Counted from the stretch's first letter, positions 12,324 to 24,787 are shown. The stretch: DNA of 64,000 nt from Apostichopus japonicus (GCF_037975245.1 NC_092582.1:24070577-24134576); one strand, 5' to 3'. Numbers and translations: made by a program. The notes: generated by a model not told the origin, from the sequence alone.

Positions 12324-14930
12324 GTAAGTCTTCAGTACTGATACTATTGATGCAACACCACAGTTTGTCATCTCTGATGTGTAAGATAATTAGCAAACTT
12401 GAAAGATGAAAGTATTGTTTGTATGATGTCCTCTCATGTGCATACATAAACAGCTTATGCTCCCCGTACCCACACCCACAGTGTCTGATGTACATTTACA
12501 TTCATACAACACGCGTGACAATGTAAACAAATAAAGAGTGATACTTTACCACTGACCCGGTTCAACCTAAGAAAGAATTAGGTTTTGATCTTTTTATATT
12601 TTTGTTTGTTGTATTTGAAGACAAGAGAGACTTAAGGTAGAGGTACCTCCAGGAACACCAAGGCAATGTCAGATAAAGCAGACTACACTGGATTTTCAAA
12701 CAAATTGTAAACATCTGGGAAATGTAGGATGGACACGATTTTTATATTGCTGTGAATGTATAACCATATCAAATACTTTGACTTTTCTATTCATTAAAAA
12801 ACTGTTATTCAGCCTATTAACTAGATTTTTGCTTATCAGTTAATAAACTCATCCCCCAATGCCTTTCCTGTGGTTAAAGTTGATTGCTTCGCAAACTTGC
12901 TGAGGTAAAGATCAAAACTATCCAATTAAATATATAAACCAGATCCTCATCACATTTTGTATCACAAAGATATGAATAATTAATATTGGTAATATTTTGC
13001 ATCTGGCAACCATACAATGAATGATATCATCAAGGCAACGCTGCTGAAAATATCTTTGTTTTTATTCATCATGTTTCAATCATTTATCAAAGTATCCATG
13101 TATTGTTAGCCTCAAAAAATGGTATTTTACCTAAATATGAGTAGTTATATTGATATTCATGATCCCATGTTCCTTTTAGTGTTCGATTATTTGTTAAGAC
13201 AACCTAATTTAAAATGTATTACCAATGAAGCGTTTGATTACATCTCACCTCACAAAGATTTCATAGATGACCTGGTCGACTACCACAATAACAATACACA
13301 AAATGTTAGAACGTAACCAAACGCCGTGACTTTGTTCAACCTAGGCAACTTTAGTTTGAAAGTAACGAGACAAGAACAGAAACTAATAAATAACATTTAA
13401 AGGAATCTGTTATTTGTGTGGCATTGTTAGAGTAAAATATGTGACAAACCATTTAAAACCTAATATCAGAAAAACCAAAATATTACCTCATGACCTCATC
13501 AAATTAAATCATCTTCTGCAAATTCTCCCTTTTCCCTGTGTTTGTTTTTCAAAGTAAGTTAACAATTTCGAGGGTGATATGCTAAGAATTATTTGTTAAA
13601 ACTTTTACCAACTCTAGCATAGTAGAACTTTAGAGCAGCAACACTGATGACCCTTACTCACGTGAGGTCAACAGTATAATACATATGTACAATTATTTGC
13701 ATAATAATTTGCATAGTCATCCGTTCCTGAAAAAGGAACTGAAGGTCGTACTCCATATTAATAAACAAACACTAACCGTAAAAAAAACCTAGCCTTAAAA
13801 CAACTATGTTAAGAGCCTGAATCAGGATGTCCCTTTGACATGTTATACCAGGTTCAGGCCATACCACTCCAAATTGGAATGTTAGTTTCAAATAACAATT
13901 CATATGCCGTTATCTCAAGAAGCTAACTATGTATGCAAAATACCGCAGGTTCTGCTACAGTAATATTGTTGATAGTATCTGTACCACCAACCACAATATC
14001 AGCCGAGATATGTAGGAATAGGAGTGTTTTGCTCTCCAAGCCTCTTTTAATGGAGTTTGCAAGTTTTTGAACTGTGGAATCAAGGAAAACACAGAATTAC
14101 ATTTTATTCAGTTTAGTCCAAATCTAAAGGCCAGAAAGTTCCAAAACAGAGCAAACCTAACAGCATGAATGACTTACGCTAGAATATGAAGCTAAATGCC
14201 AATGGCACCTCATAATAATCAATGTACTGGCTTAAACAAGAAAAACCACTTCTTAACCAGGAATGCAAAAACACCCATTGGGGTTTAGATTACATGCAAT
14301 AAGCTATATATTCTAATATCTGATGATTACATTCTTTTATAGACATCATTCTTACAAGTCTCTACAGCTGGCTTTCTGTTTCACTGACATGAAAAGACCA
14401 TTGAAGTTCACCAACTAGAACGTAGCGATGTATATCAGTAATACAACTCAGACATTTCCTTATTGATTGACAATATTATCATAGCCTGTTATAACAGTTG
14501 ACCTTCTTAAAGCAAAACCATATAAGGAGGTCTGTAAATGGATGTCACAAATTTGACCGGTTGAGAGAAATACACATTTACTGCATCCAATTTAATGTTT
14601 TTACTTTAATATCTACACAAATGATGTTGACTTTTTGTTCTGTGTTGTTTATTGTGCCCCTTCACAAACTGAATTGTTAAGACCAAGCTTACTGACAATG
14701 TGAGCAAGCATCTAGCTGAGATGCATATTTGACTCATTCTTCCAGTTGATTGCTAATAACCTCATATAACCTTTGACCCTAATTGACACTACTTTAGTAA
14801 TGATTAAAGAAGCCCTCACAGGGCGACAATTTGGAGAAGTAGCATAAGCAATGGGACCATTGTGGTAAACCAGTCAGACTGACCTACATTATATTGAGTA
14901 ATAATATGATTCTGTCCTAACATACTTAAA
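12324..14930 (+). other. intron 3 of the NLR gene, first part
   Basis: Long AT-rich intron starting with gtaagt. Small open frames at 13119-13316 and 14498-14680 show no domain, splice support or similarity to the flanking exons. I see nothing else in it up to the tandem array at 14.93 kb. Confidence 0.5.
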
Positions 14931-14931
14931 T

Positions 14932-15300
14932 GAAGCATGTAATGAAGGCAGGCTTAGAGTAACTATTTACTTTTATACTGGCCTGTCAGTACCACAATCC
15001 AGCAATAAAGCATGTATTGAAGGTAGGCTTAGAGTAACTATTTACTTTTATACTGGCCTGTCAGTACCACAATCCAGCAATAAAGCATGTGATGAAGGCA
15101 GGCTTAGGGTTACTAATTACTGTCATACTGGCCTGTCAGTACTTACAATGCAGTAAGCATGTAATGAAGGCAGGCTTATGTTGACAATTCACTGTCGTAC
15201 TAGCCTGTCAGTACCTACAATGCAGTAACAAAGAATGCAATGAAGACAGGTTTCAGTGTTATTATTCAATGTCACTGGGCCTGTGCTTAGACCTGATTCC
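14932..15300. repeat. tandem array of about five 75-bp units in NLR intron 3
   Basis: The unit starts aagcatgtaatgaaggcagg and contains actggcctgtcagtac. Successive copies begin near 14935, 15010, 15085, 15157 and 15233 (spacings 75, 75, 72, 76). The first two are nearly identical and the last is strongly diverged, so the array seems to have been homogenised at one end only. It ends about 250 bp before the acceptor of exon 4. Confidence 0.9.
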
Positions 15301-15553
15301 TATTTATAATTACAGTGATATTAATGATGTCACAACAACATAAAACAAAACATCATTGACATACACAAAGGGATTGATAGTTTTACAAATAACACTATAT
15401 ACAATGGTTACTTATTAAATTATAGGAAGATTTGATGCTACAAATAAGACAATGGTACAGTGACACTATTACAATGTGTCAACACCTTGATCTCATGCCT
15501 ACAGTAAATTGTACACATTAAAACCCATATAATCTGTCTTCTTGGATTTGTAG

Positions 15554-15870
15554 GAGCCTCTTCAGCAGCGTCATCAATCAATGTGAAGGAAACCTTGAAG
15601 AGCATCAACCCGCTTGACCTCCAGTATGTCTATCGCTTTGCATGTGGACTCAACAAGTCAGCAGCAGACATCATCGTGGAACACCTGCAGGAAACCAAAG
15701 AGGGACGTCAGTTTGCTATTCTTTGCATGCTTGAACAAGAAGAAAAGTCAGACCAATTTATGCAGTCAGTTAAGGACTTGGTGTCAAGAGGCATTGTCAT
15801 TGACGAATATGATGCCATTTTGTTACAGAGGTCTACTATACAAGTCCTTGAAGTTGCTTCAGCTAAGCAG
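15554..15870 (+). CDS. NLR gene, exon 4: helical region after NACHT
   Basis: Exon of 317 bp that accepts in phase 1 (acceptor ggatttgtag) and ends in phase 0 before donor gtaatt. It encodes predicted residues about 512-617. The sequence is helical and continues the post-NACHT region: INPLDLQYVYRFACGL matches the pattern (L..V..F.CGL) seen in the second helical domain of NLRs, where the intact frame is typically followed by LRRs. It ends STIQVLEVASAKQ. The join to exon 3 keeps the frame. The start I give is the splice acceptor; the in-frame GTG at 15583 has no special role. Confidence 0.82.
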
Positions 15871-16299
15871 GTAATTTTCAATTTGTATACTATTGATACT
15901 CTCATCACATCAGAACCAATTCTTAAGTTGAAATAGTTAATCCATCTTGGTTTCATTTATTCAATATTTGTGACTCAACTTTGCTACCCACATTGTTAAG
16001 TTTCTATTTCAATAGTTCATTGCAATTATCAGGCCAACTCTTTTTGTATTTATTCATTTGGGTTCTGATGTTCATTCTCATTGTGGATAAGAGAACAAAC
16101 TTACTAATTAATTTTCCTTCCTGAATGCCAGTGAAATTCTCAATAGTTTTCTCGCATCTCATGTCACTATCTTTGTCGGAAATGTAAGAAATATGGCACC
16201 ACATAAATCAACTTTACCCAACAGCATGCATGCGCATAACACCTATTATTTAGTGTGGACCATTGCCTCATTGTCTAAATGTAGCAGCAATGATATGAT
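15871..16299 (+). other. intron 4 of the NLR gene, first part
   Basis: Non-coding sequence after donor gtaatt. The plus- and minus-strand open frames here (15708-16204) are shadows of exon 4 or chance. I see nothing else. Confidence 0.45.
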
Positions 16300-18085
16300 A
16301 AAAACAAGAGCCCAAGGGCACTATGGTTCCTTGCTTGTAAGGAATATTTACAAGGGGAGCAGCACTGTCCTAAAATTGTTATGTGGTCCAATGTACACAG
16401 ACAATATTATTATTATATAAGTATCACAAATCCTTTTGAGAACCTGTTGAGGACCAGGTGTCTGATATGAGCACGAGTTGGCTCTTTTTACAGAACTCAC
16501 AGAATCATCCAAACTGTACTTATTAAGAATTTTAACAAAACCAAACAAAACCTTGATCTCTAATAATTTAGCACACAAAGGTGCAGAGGAGTTAACATAT
16601 GGACAATTTAGATCAGAATATGTCCACGAAAATTCAAAGAATCGACTTGAAAGAAACTGTAGAGGTCACTAGAGGTCAACCTGAGGTCAAAGGTCACCCA
16701 AATGCAGGTAGACTGTTGGATTGCAATGGCGTAACTCCCAACCTTGATGGACATTTGGTTCTTAAGTTATTGCAAAAATAAAAGATTTTGACCCCTAATT
16801 GACCTTTGTTGACCTTCGATCACATGACCGTTATGTTTGGAAACGATCTCTACCCCATTCACAACTACTCCCAAAATATCAACAATGTGGGACCCTGTCA
16901 GTGGGAGTTTCACAAGTTATTGCACAGGAAAAAACATTTTGACCCATAACTGACCTTTGGTGGCCTTGGATCACATCACAGTTATCTTGGAAAACGTGCC
17001 CCTACTTCATTCACAACTTGTCCAATATATCAGCCTTGTCAGAATTCGTGACTACAGTAGAAGTTGTTGCAAAAATTAGCATAAATTGGCAGTTTTTTGC
17101 ACATTAGCAACCTTGAATTTCCTTGGATGACCTGATGGTTTTTATCAAAACTATTCCCCTCGATGATGTGAAACCTCTCCTAAATTTGTTATGTGCTCAA
17201 TATACACACAACGTTATTGCTAATAGGGTATCAAAACCAACCTTTGGCCCCTCATAACTTGAGAACCTGGTGTCCGATTGAAGCGGGAGTTGGTTTCCTC
17301 TATAGAGCACAAAAAGCTTTATCACATATCAAAATATTGACAAATTTTGTTTTATTTTGCCCCGTATCTCCTAAAATTAGCATATTTTCAAAAGTTGACC
17401 TTTGACCTTTTAACCTCACGGTCAGATGTAGTTTGGCACGTTGATTCCAAAAAGCAACATGGCAAGTCTATACGACCATCCTAACTGTACTTATTAAAAA
17501 ATACAATTGACCTCTGATAACTCACAGGGGTCAACCAAGGACAATTTTGATCGGAAGGTACCTTTGAGATCCGATTATGGCCACCAAAATTCAAATAACG
17601 AAAGAAACTAATATAGGTCACCAGAGGTCAAACTGAGGTCAAAGGTCACCTAGATGCGGGTCGACTAATGAATTACAAAGCTCCCAACCTTCACGGACAT
17701 TTTGTTCTCAAGTTATCGCAAAAATACTAGTTTTTGACCCCTAATTGACCTATGTTGACCTTGGATCACATGACCTTTATGTTTGGAAACGAGACCTTAC
17801 CCCATTCACAACTACTTCCAAAATATCAACCATGTCGGACCCTGTCAATGGGAGTTATTGCTGTTTTTAATATATTGGTTTTTGGTATCAAACTGACCTT
17901 TTGTGACCTTTGCGGGCACCAAAAACAATAGGGATCGTTTTCTTACTATGGGCTATCCACCCACCAAGTTAGATCATGATACATCATTTCCTTTTTGAGA
18001 TATCGTGTACACAAGCCAAGCCTCACATACACACACACGGCAAGTTGAATGCATAGGTTCCTTGCTTTGCAAAAAGCAAGGAACC
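16300..18085. mobile_element. repeat element with duplicated DR1-like sites and terminal hairpin
   Basis: The block starts near acaagagcccaagggcac, followed by GGTTCCTTGCTT at 16325, and ends in a perfect hairpin at 18056-18085 (13-bp stem, 4-base loop) whose arms are the same GGTTCCTTGCTT motif. Inside, a segment of about 330 bp occurs twice in the same orientation about 950 bp apart (near 16590-16925 and 17545-17875). Both copies carry AGGTCAAAGGTCA (16684-16696 and 17636-17648), and TGACCTTTGACCT lies at 17396-17408. A terminal hairpin can occur in Helitrons, but the expected TC start and CTRR end are not evident, so the class is unknown. Confidence 0.6.
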
Positions 18086-20215
18086 AAAAAGTGATATAAA
18101 TCATCACACAAAAAAGGTAAATGGTTCACAGCTTACCTCGGAAAACAAGAAAGCAGGTTCTTTAAATTATCCTCTGTAATATTGTGATGGTTATTGTATG
18201 CTGTTGTGGGTTGACTCATCAGCTTTAATTGAAAAGGAATTAACACAATAATTACACATGTGTAGCACATTTGTTGCATTGTATTGGGGCCGTAAAGAAT
18301 ATGTGAGTGCTCAGGCCTCATCCATCTAACAAAATTGTGAAAAAGCAAGATCATTTACCAATAAAATAAAGATCTTGACACAATGTAAGGGTCAATATTT
18401 GGGAAGTTGACACCATGTAGTTTATAATGTATTATTTTCCTTTCAAATCAGCCAGTTGGGACAATTTCCTAATGCTAAGACCTCTCTAAACTGTACTCAA
18501 ATTTCATGCTCTTAAAGCACTGGCATGACAGTGCAAACAGTTCCTTACCTTGATCTGTTAGAAACATGTTATTCATACTGCTCATACTGACAATATGAGT
18601 GCGCTGAAGCAGGACATAACACTACAGTATAGAAAAAAATTGTCCCACCTGGGTGTTCAAATAGAAACATACATGCATATACATATCACTTTCTGATCAG
18701 GGCAGTAATTATGCATTCCATTGTATTCTTGTTTGGGTCTGGTGGTCTAATATGCATGAATTTGTGCAAGATAAATACACTAAAAGATAATTACTTAATA
18801 CAGCTCTATTGCCTTGATCAAAGGTATGCAGCACAACCCATCACCATTTCAAAAACTGAATGTCGAATATTTAGTTTGTAGAGACACTCACCCAGACTCT
18901 GATCCGCAAAGGAAGTTGTCATCAGTGATGTTGGCCCGTTTGAATTTTCGTTTCAATTCCTTGAAGGACATGAACAGAAAAACTGTTGCAAAGCAATGTT
19001 GAAAACTGTACAAGCTGGAGGTCAAAGAGAGACTACAAAATAATTCAACTTTCCCTTTAACTAGATTTATCAAGGTGAAAATTCAAAAGGTCTGTGATAA
19101 CTTTTATATCTGTAAAGAAGAGTGCTTTACTCAAAGTATCTTTTGTGGCATGTACTTTAGGCTATAGTTTTCAGTTAGGACTATTGAAATAGTTCCAGGC
19201 ATCATGCTATCAATGTCTTTCCTTATGTCTTAAATAATGAGGATCTATGAATATTTATACAGTTATATTCTCAGGGCAACAAATGTATTGTTTACTATTG
19301 CTGTTTTCATCTTTGTGTTGTTGGACTGACATAGCTCACAGCACAGGACTTTCACATTATTCAAAGCAATTTTGCTTCTCTCATGGAGCAACTTGGAGTA
19401 TGTTTTGATTCTGAGGTATTCAACTCACTAAAACACTAGTAGTACTAACTTACGAACTTAATGTGGCATTCAAAGAGTTTCTGAGAAAAACAACAGTTCC
19501 TTTTACTTGTCATTCCTGTGTACATAGATCAAATGACATAAACTATCAGGTTACCTTCACATTAAAATTTGACATCAATTTTTGGATGCCCTGAAATGGG
19601 AGGGCAGCGAATGTTAGGATGGAAATGGAGAAATGGTTGTTGCTATTTATTTTACATTTTATCAAACAAAACACTTAGTTGTGACATATGTAACATATAG
19701 CAAGTGGAAGCACATAGGCTCCAGACTGTGTGATCATAGCAACAAAATCACTGCCATGAACTTGCTGAGGCAGTTGTTCAGGGTGTTATTCACTCTTACC
19801 TTATATATAGTAAAAAACTCACTTAATACATGTCTCCATTGAAACAGAATGATGGAGAAGTATGTCACATATTAAATTATTTATAAATGTCTTAGCCTTG
19901 GCAAATCTTGGGTTTTTATCAAAAGGAAATAATCTCAAGTAGGTACTCCTAGGAGGAGTTTACAGGCTCGCTTCAAGAAAACAAACCCTATTCAAAAAGT
20001 TTACTTTATTGTTGGGATATTTAAGTTGATGATAACTCAAGTTTGAAGGTATATTTAGGGTAACTACTGTACTTGGCCAATGGAAGCCTTACTATGTACT
20101 ATAGGTTTGGTCAAGTTTAACTACTTGTGCCAATTCATTCATTCGTTTAAACCTGAGATACACCAATAAGGATAGTCCTCCTCATAATATAAACCAGACT
20201 TGAGAAGTATTCAAA
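18086..20215 (+). other. intron 4 of the NLR gene, later part
   Basis: AT-rich sequence with no recognisable gene or repeat boundary. Open frames at 18133-18354, 18814-19073 and 19633-19842 have no domain or splice support. Confidence 0.4.
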
Positions 20216-20393
20216 CTTAGTGTGGGTATGGTTCTAAATTAGTGTTGGTATGGTTCTAACTAATTAGTGTGGGTATGGTTCTAACTGAGTGTGGGCATCG
20301 TTTTAACTTAGTGTGGGTTTGGTTTTAACTTAGTGTGGGTATGGTTTTAACTTAGTGTGGGTATGGTTCTAACTTAGTGTGGATATGGGTCTC
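20216..20393. repeat. tandem array of eight 22-26-bp units
   Basis: The unit reads ttagtgtgggtatggttctaac with small changes. Eight copies lie just 70 bp before the acceptor of exon 5. It translates to nothing meaningful. Confidence 0.88.
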
Positions 20394-20462
20394 ATTTTGT
20401 GTGCAATGACTCTATTTAATTGTAAGGGGACATGCACTAATGAACTAAATTGATTGTTTCAG

Positions 20463-20706
20463 AGCCTTTCAAACATTTTACTGCCTGTTATTTGTGGGAG
20501 TGAGGCTGACAATACAGAGAGTATGGCCGCACTGTAAAGACAGAGTACTACCCTTACCTGCCACACAACACTATGACACACTGACAAATTGGAAAGTATC
20601 AAGCAATCAGAATATTTGTTCTTTAATTTATGATTCTAAATACAACGAAAAATGGACCCAGTTTATGAAACATATACACACACCTCTTTGTGTACATTTA
20701 CAATTG
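20463..20706 (+). CDS. NLR gene, exon 5, with a one-base frameshift
   Basis: After acceptor attgtttcag the phase-0 frame reads SLSNILLPVICGSEAD...SMAAL and then meets TAA at 20535-20537. One base further the coding pattern resumes as KDRVLPLPATQHYDTL and runs to LCVHLQL at donor gtaagc (20707), again phase 0. Together they form one coherent exon of 81 codons if the T at 20535 is surplus. The second half (NICSLIYDSKY, EKWTQFMKHI) has an alternating hydrophobic pattern that may belong to a degenerate LRR-like region, but I do not recognise a domain. The frameshift means a pseudogene allele, a sequencing error, or an unrecognised alternative splice. A GTAAAG donor-like site overlaps the break but has no matching acceptor. 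Confidence 0.6.
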
Positions 20707-21425
20707 GTAAGCAATACAATGTATGGCATGCCGTGCCTAATATATGGTGTTTGTATGTTAGATTGAGGCCTTTATCTTCCTTTTGGCTCTAAGGGAGTTT
20801 GTTGATCAAGCAAGTCTCTGCTCCACCAGGATTAGGCAGTAACAAAATCACTTTCTACCCAGACTTAAATCTAATTATAACTAAAACCCAGCTTACCAGT
20901 CCTGCTATACACTAAGTATACACTTACCATTACCATCAGCATATTGTAAACCATTCTGTACAAGATCCACATCATGTGACCCCAAAGATCGTCTCAAGAC
21001 TGATTAATCCACTTTTACCTATTGAGGAGATAAAGACAAAGACAATAAGAATCCCTAATTCTAAGTTGAGAATATCTGAACTAGATCTTTTAATGCAAAC
21101 AATAAAATTCCTTGTTGTTGAGTTTGCATTTTTCATATTTACTCAACAGTTATTCCATTGCTCACAGATATACAAGCTTATGCTAAAATGACATTGTGTC
21201 CCTGTAACAACTCAATAATTGCAAGTTCATTTTATTGTAAGGCACTTTTATTTTAAAGTTGAATAATTTTTCAAAATTTATCCATCAACAAAACAATTGG
21301 CTAAACTTGGTAACATGTTTGCAATCCTTTGGATTAGACTAAATTGTTCAGCACACTTTCTAATTTGGTACTTTAACATGATTTTAATTACTGGCCTGGA
21401 TTGCTTTTGTCAAACAATTTGTATA
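20707..21425 (+). other. intron 5 of the NLR gene, first part
   Basis: Non-coding after donor gtaagc. The frame at 20976-21191 shows no domain. I see nothing else before the transposon terminus. Confidence 0.4.
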
Positions 21426-22790
21426 CCCAGGGACGTAGCTAAGGCCTGATGAGTGGGGGGCGGGGGCGGGGTGTAGTGGCTGAAATTCCAACTGAATGGG
21501 TTTTGGAGCCAGAAATTCCGACTGCTGCCTTGTACCCCCCCCCCCCCCCCCCCTCCGCTACTCGTCAACGATACGGTCAGTGTCAGTCAGACACCCTATC
21601 TTTCGCACTTGCACTTTTTTACTTTTTTCGATACATTTGTACCAATGGCCCTCACTTCACAAACTTATTAATCACTCACAATCAAGCAACTGAGTATAAG
21701 TTACCTGCTTGAAGTCTACATAGACTACTTACTACAAAAGCTATATTAATGTATCAAATTATCAACAAATTATATTCAACGACATAGTGAATTGCCAAAA
21801 AATACAGTGCTTTTTCCTAGCGCGCTTAATATTACTTGCTTTTGGAAGGGGGGGGGGGGCTATTTGTCACTCACATGAAATTTTTTCAATTGTTCACTTC
21901 AAATGAAGTGAACAATTGAACATTTTGCAGAAAAATGTTAAGTTGACGAGATTCGATAAGTTGTCAACTAAATATTTTGCAGAAAATTGTTCAATTGATC
22001 AGTCGGAATGAAGTGAACAATTGAACATTTTGCAGCAAAATGTCCAATTGACGAGATATGATAAGTTGTCAATTATACATTTTGCAGAAAAATGTCCAAT
22101 TGATGAGATATGCTAAGTAGTCAATGAAACATTTTGCAGAAAATTGTTCAATTGCTCAGTTAAAGCAACTGATCAAAATTGTTCAATTTGCTCAGTTAAA
22201 GCAACTGAGCAATCCAACATTTTTCTGATTTTGATAAGATTTTATCTTGTTATCTGAACAATTTACTGAAAAATGTTAACTTAATGGGGCAAAGTTTTTC
22301 TTATGATGATAGCACTTTTAAGCTTCCGTAGATTACCATTGAGTGTTTTATTGTATTCCATAGAGACAATATACATCCTGAACTAACTTGAAGCTAGCGA
22401 ACAGGGTCAACCCACCCAATAGCAAAAATAAGTACATAAATAAACCGAATTGAAGCTGCCGAACGTTGTACTACTAGTAGTTCTATTAGGCATTTGTTTT
22501 TAGAGTATGCAAAAATCATACAAAGTTTTGTACGGTGGAGTCTAAGGATCGCGAGATACAATTTCTCAAAGTGGCAAGGAAAACGTGGTGAATATGACTG
22601 ATTAAAAGTTAATTTTAACAAAATTTTTAGGGTCATTCACAATCACAAGGATATATGAATAGGCCTAGGTAAATAAGAGTGCGACAGTCGGAAATTCCGA
22701 TTGTCGCACTCAAATTTTCCAACTATCGTCAGTTTTACCAAGATTGTGGGGGTGAGACACCCCCACCCCCCCTCTAGCGACGTCCCTGGG
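21426..22790. mobile_element. 1.36-kb non-autonomous DNA transposon with TIRs and TATA target duplication
   Basis: The ends are inverted repeats CCCAGGGACGTAGCTA (left, from 21426) and its near-perfect complement ending cgtccctggg at 22790. TATA flanks both sides (21422-21425 and 22791-22794), the likely target-site duplication. No transposase frame is present. Inside are a C19 run at 21535-21553, a G12 run at 21848-21859, a 34-bp palindrome at 21886-21919, five 52-bp tandem units, and a hairpin at 22677-22711 of about 15 bp per arm. It sits in NLR intron 5. The terminal CAGGGACGTAGCTA motif is of a kind shared by many marine invertebrate elements (from memory). The superfamily is not determined. 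Confidence 0.82.
21886..22260. repeat. 52-bp tandem units inside the TIR element
   Basis: The marker TTTTGCAG recurs at 21923, 21974, 22028, 22080 and 22132, spacing 51-54 bp. Each unit also has an AATTG-containing segment and a gataagttgtcaa-like segment. The array begins with the perfect palindrome at 21886-21919 (16-bp arms). Confidence 0.85.
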
Positions 22791-22794
22791 TATA

Positions 22795-24166
22795 CCAGTG
22801 TGAAGCAGTGGATGCTCTAATACATAAATGTTGTTTCCTTTGCTTTCACAACTGTCCCAGTAACTTCATTTCTACTTACTGTATGCCAATAGACATCAAT
22901 CTGACACCCCCCCCCCCCCACCCAAACACACACTTATAACAGAATTACATAACAACTTTTATACCATAAATATAATACACAAAGCATTAAGGATTTCAGA
23001 TGAAATAACATGCTGAATCATACAAGAACTTGTCATATAGTGTTGTATGATCTTCTGTGATACAATCATAAACTGTTACTTGTCACAGTGCAATACTCAA
23101 TACCTAGCATTATCCATGACAACTATGTAATATGATGGGATGGGTGGACCTTGTCTTAAATTACATAATATCCACTCAACCTGGAGACAGTGACAATAGA
23201 AAGCCTTCATTAGCATTAGATGCTCAAATGGGAATGAAACTTCATTAATAATGAAACAATGGATGTCTAATGACCATTAAAATTGGTCAGATTTGAAAGA
23301 TTAGAGATGTACTTCGCATCAGAATTTCATCCTCTTGAAACCTACAATTATGGTACAATTTGTAGAGATGATACTACAATTAGAGAAACACTGAACAAAA
23401 GAGGTCTCACAGAACCCCTGAGTTTAAGATACAACCTTTAGCAGTATTCTCACTACATTGTTCATATAATATGTCTTGGTTTGCAGTGATTGGAATTGAT
23501 GGGGCTTGGGGGGAGGGGTGCTGAAATTTTCCTTGAGGGATCATCTGATATGTCATGGAGTAAAAATATCCAATTAAACACTTGCATTCTCATGTAGGAG
23601 GGGGAGTGGTGGGTGGGGTAAGAATCAGGTGGTGGACCATGCAATCATTACCCTGCTCTGTAAACTGTACACATTTCTTCCAAGAGCTGTAATCCGGATA
23701 TGAAACTGGTAAATCCCTAAAAGGCTGATCTCAGGACTGAAAAATTCAAGTTAACCTGATGATGAGAAAAACAAAATGCATTTGGTCATCAGTTATAATT
23801 ATATTATTCATTTAAATTGTCATCACCCAGTCTGCAAGTAGCAGAATTCTATCATGTAACATTTTCTAACACATAGAAATAACACAGAGCCCTATTATAA
23901 ATGTATGGTATGCTACTGTAGTTTCAAATAAATTACAAAGTAAAAGATGTGGGATGTCTTCTGATATTATAAACTACAGTATCTTGATATGATATTTACA
24001 ACTCAATTATGTCAGTTTAGTGCCCATTGAAATATGTGATGAAGAATAATATACTTTACGTTAGGATAAACAAAGTCAGTTGGCCAGGTGACACAATTGT
24101 GCCTGGCTCTCAATGTCACTGGTTTTGTGTACACCCTACTTGAATAATATTTATTTAGCCTCACAG
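22795..24166 (+). other. intron 5 of the NLR gene, later part
   Basis: Non-coding; a C13 run lies at 22907-22919. A segment around 23690-23790 (aaactggtaaatccctaa, aattcaagttaacct) resembles 25140-25240 (aaactggtaactacagg, aattcaagttaacct), a diverged local duplication of intron sequence. The minus-strand frame at 23462-23644 is not supported. Confidence 0.4.
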
Positions 24167-24295
24167 GATGTGATTGTGAATAGTAGAACTTGTGTGCGAC
24201 AGTTTATTAGGAGTTTGGAGAAAAATATCAAGGAATTAAGGGAAAAGCTAACCCAACCATTAATTTCAGCTGATATGATAGACATCTTTGAGAAG
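24167..24295 (+). CDS. NLR gene, exon 6 (predicted)
   Basis: A 129-bp exon, phase 0 at both ends, between acceptor gcctcacag and donor gtggag. It encodes 43 residues: DVIVNSRTCVRQFIRSLEKN, then a charged helical stretch (KELREKL) and ISADMIDIFEK. The phase fits exon 5 before and exon 7 after. I recognise no named domain; a helix-rich, possibly coiled segment is visible. The donor is weak (gtggag). The call rests on phase agreement and coherent composition in an otherwise stop-rich region. Confidence 0.5.
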
Positions 24296-24657
24296 GTGGA
24301 GTTTATTTGTATTTACTGTCCAATTATATTTCAAATCATATTTCCAATATGTTTGAGCAAATGCTTAAAACAGTAATTTCTACTGTATATACTACAGTAA
24401 ATAAACATCATAACAAACAAAGTTCAAGATTATATCCATAGTTGTGTGACCTATGTGAGACCTAAGTAAATTAATCAAGGTTTTTTGTTGTTTGATGGAG
24501 TGTTCATTACAAATACCTCTAACACAAAGCTCATTAATACAGAATGAGTTGACTTCTTTAATGTTTCTACATCATTATAGAATATCTAAAATGGTATTTC
24601 AAATTTTTGCTTTGAATCTGAAGAAAATAAATATTTAAACAGAAGATATATTTGTAG

Positions 24658-24787
24658 GTAACCCAAGCTACTCTCATGCAAACCAACAAGTTGTCTTCCA
24701 GTATTACCATTCTGGGAGTGTCAGGAGTTCTAGAAGACTTTATTCATTTGAGTCTCAAGAGGCAATTATATTTCAGTTTGGCAAACG
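24658..24787 (+). CDS. NLR gene, exon 7 (predicted)
   Basis: Acceptor atatatttgtag precedes a phase-0 frame VTQATLMQTNKLSSSITILG, then VSGVLEDFIHLSLKRQLYFSLAN. A donor gtaaaa at 24788 gives a phase-1 end that fits the terminal exon at 28128. Without that donor the frame would run to a stop at 24909. The SSITILGVSG stretch looks like a beta-strand, perhaps a degenerate leucine-rich repeat. The function is unknown. Confidence 0.45.
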
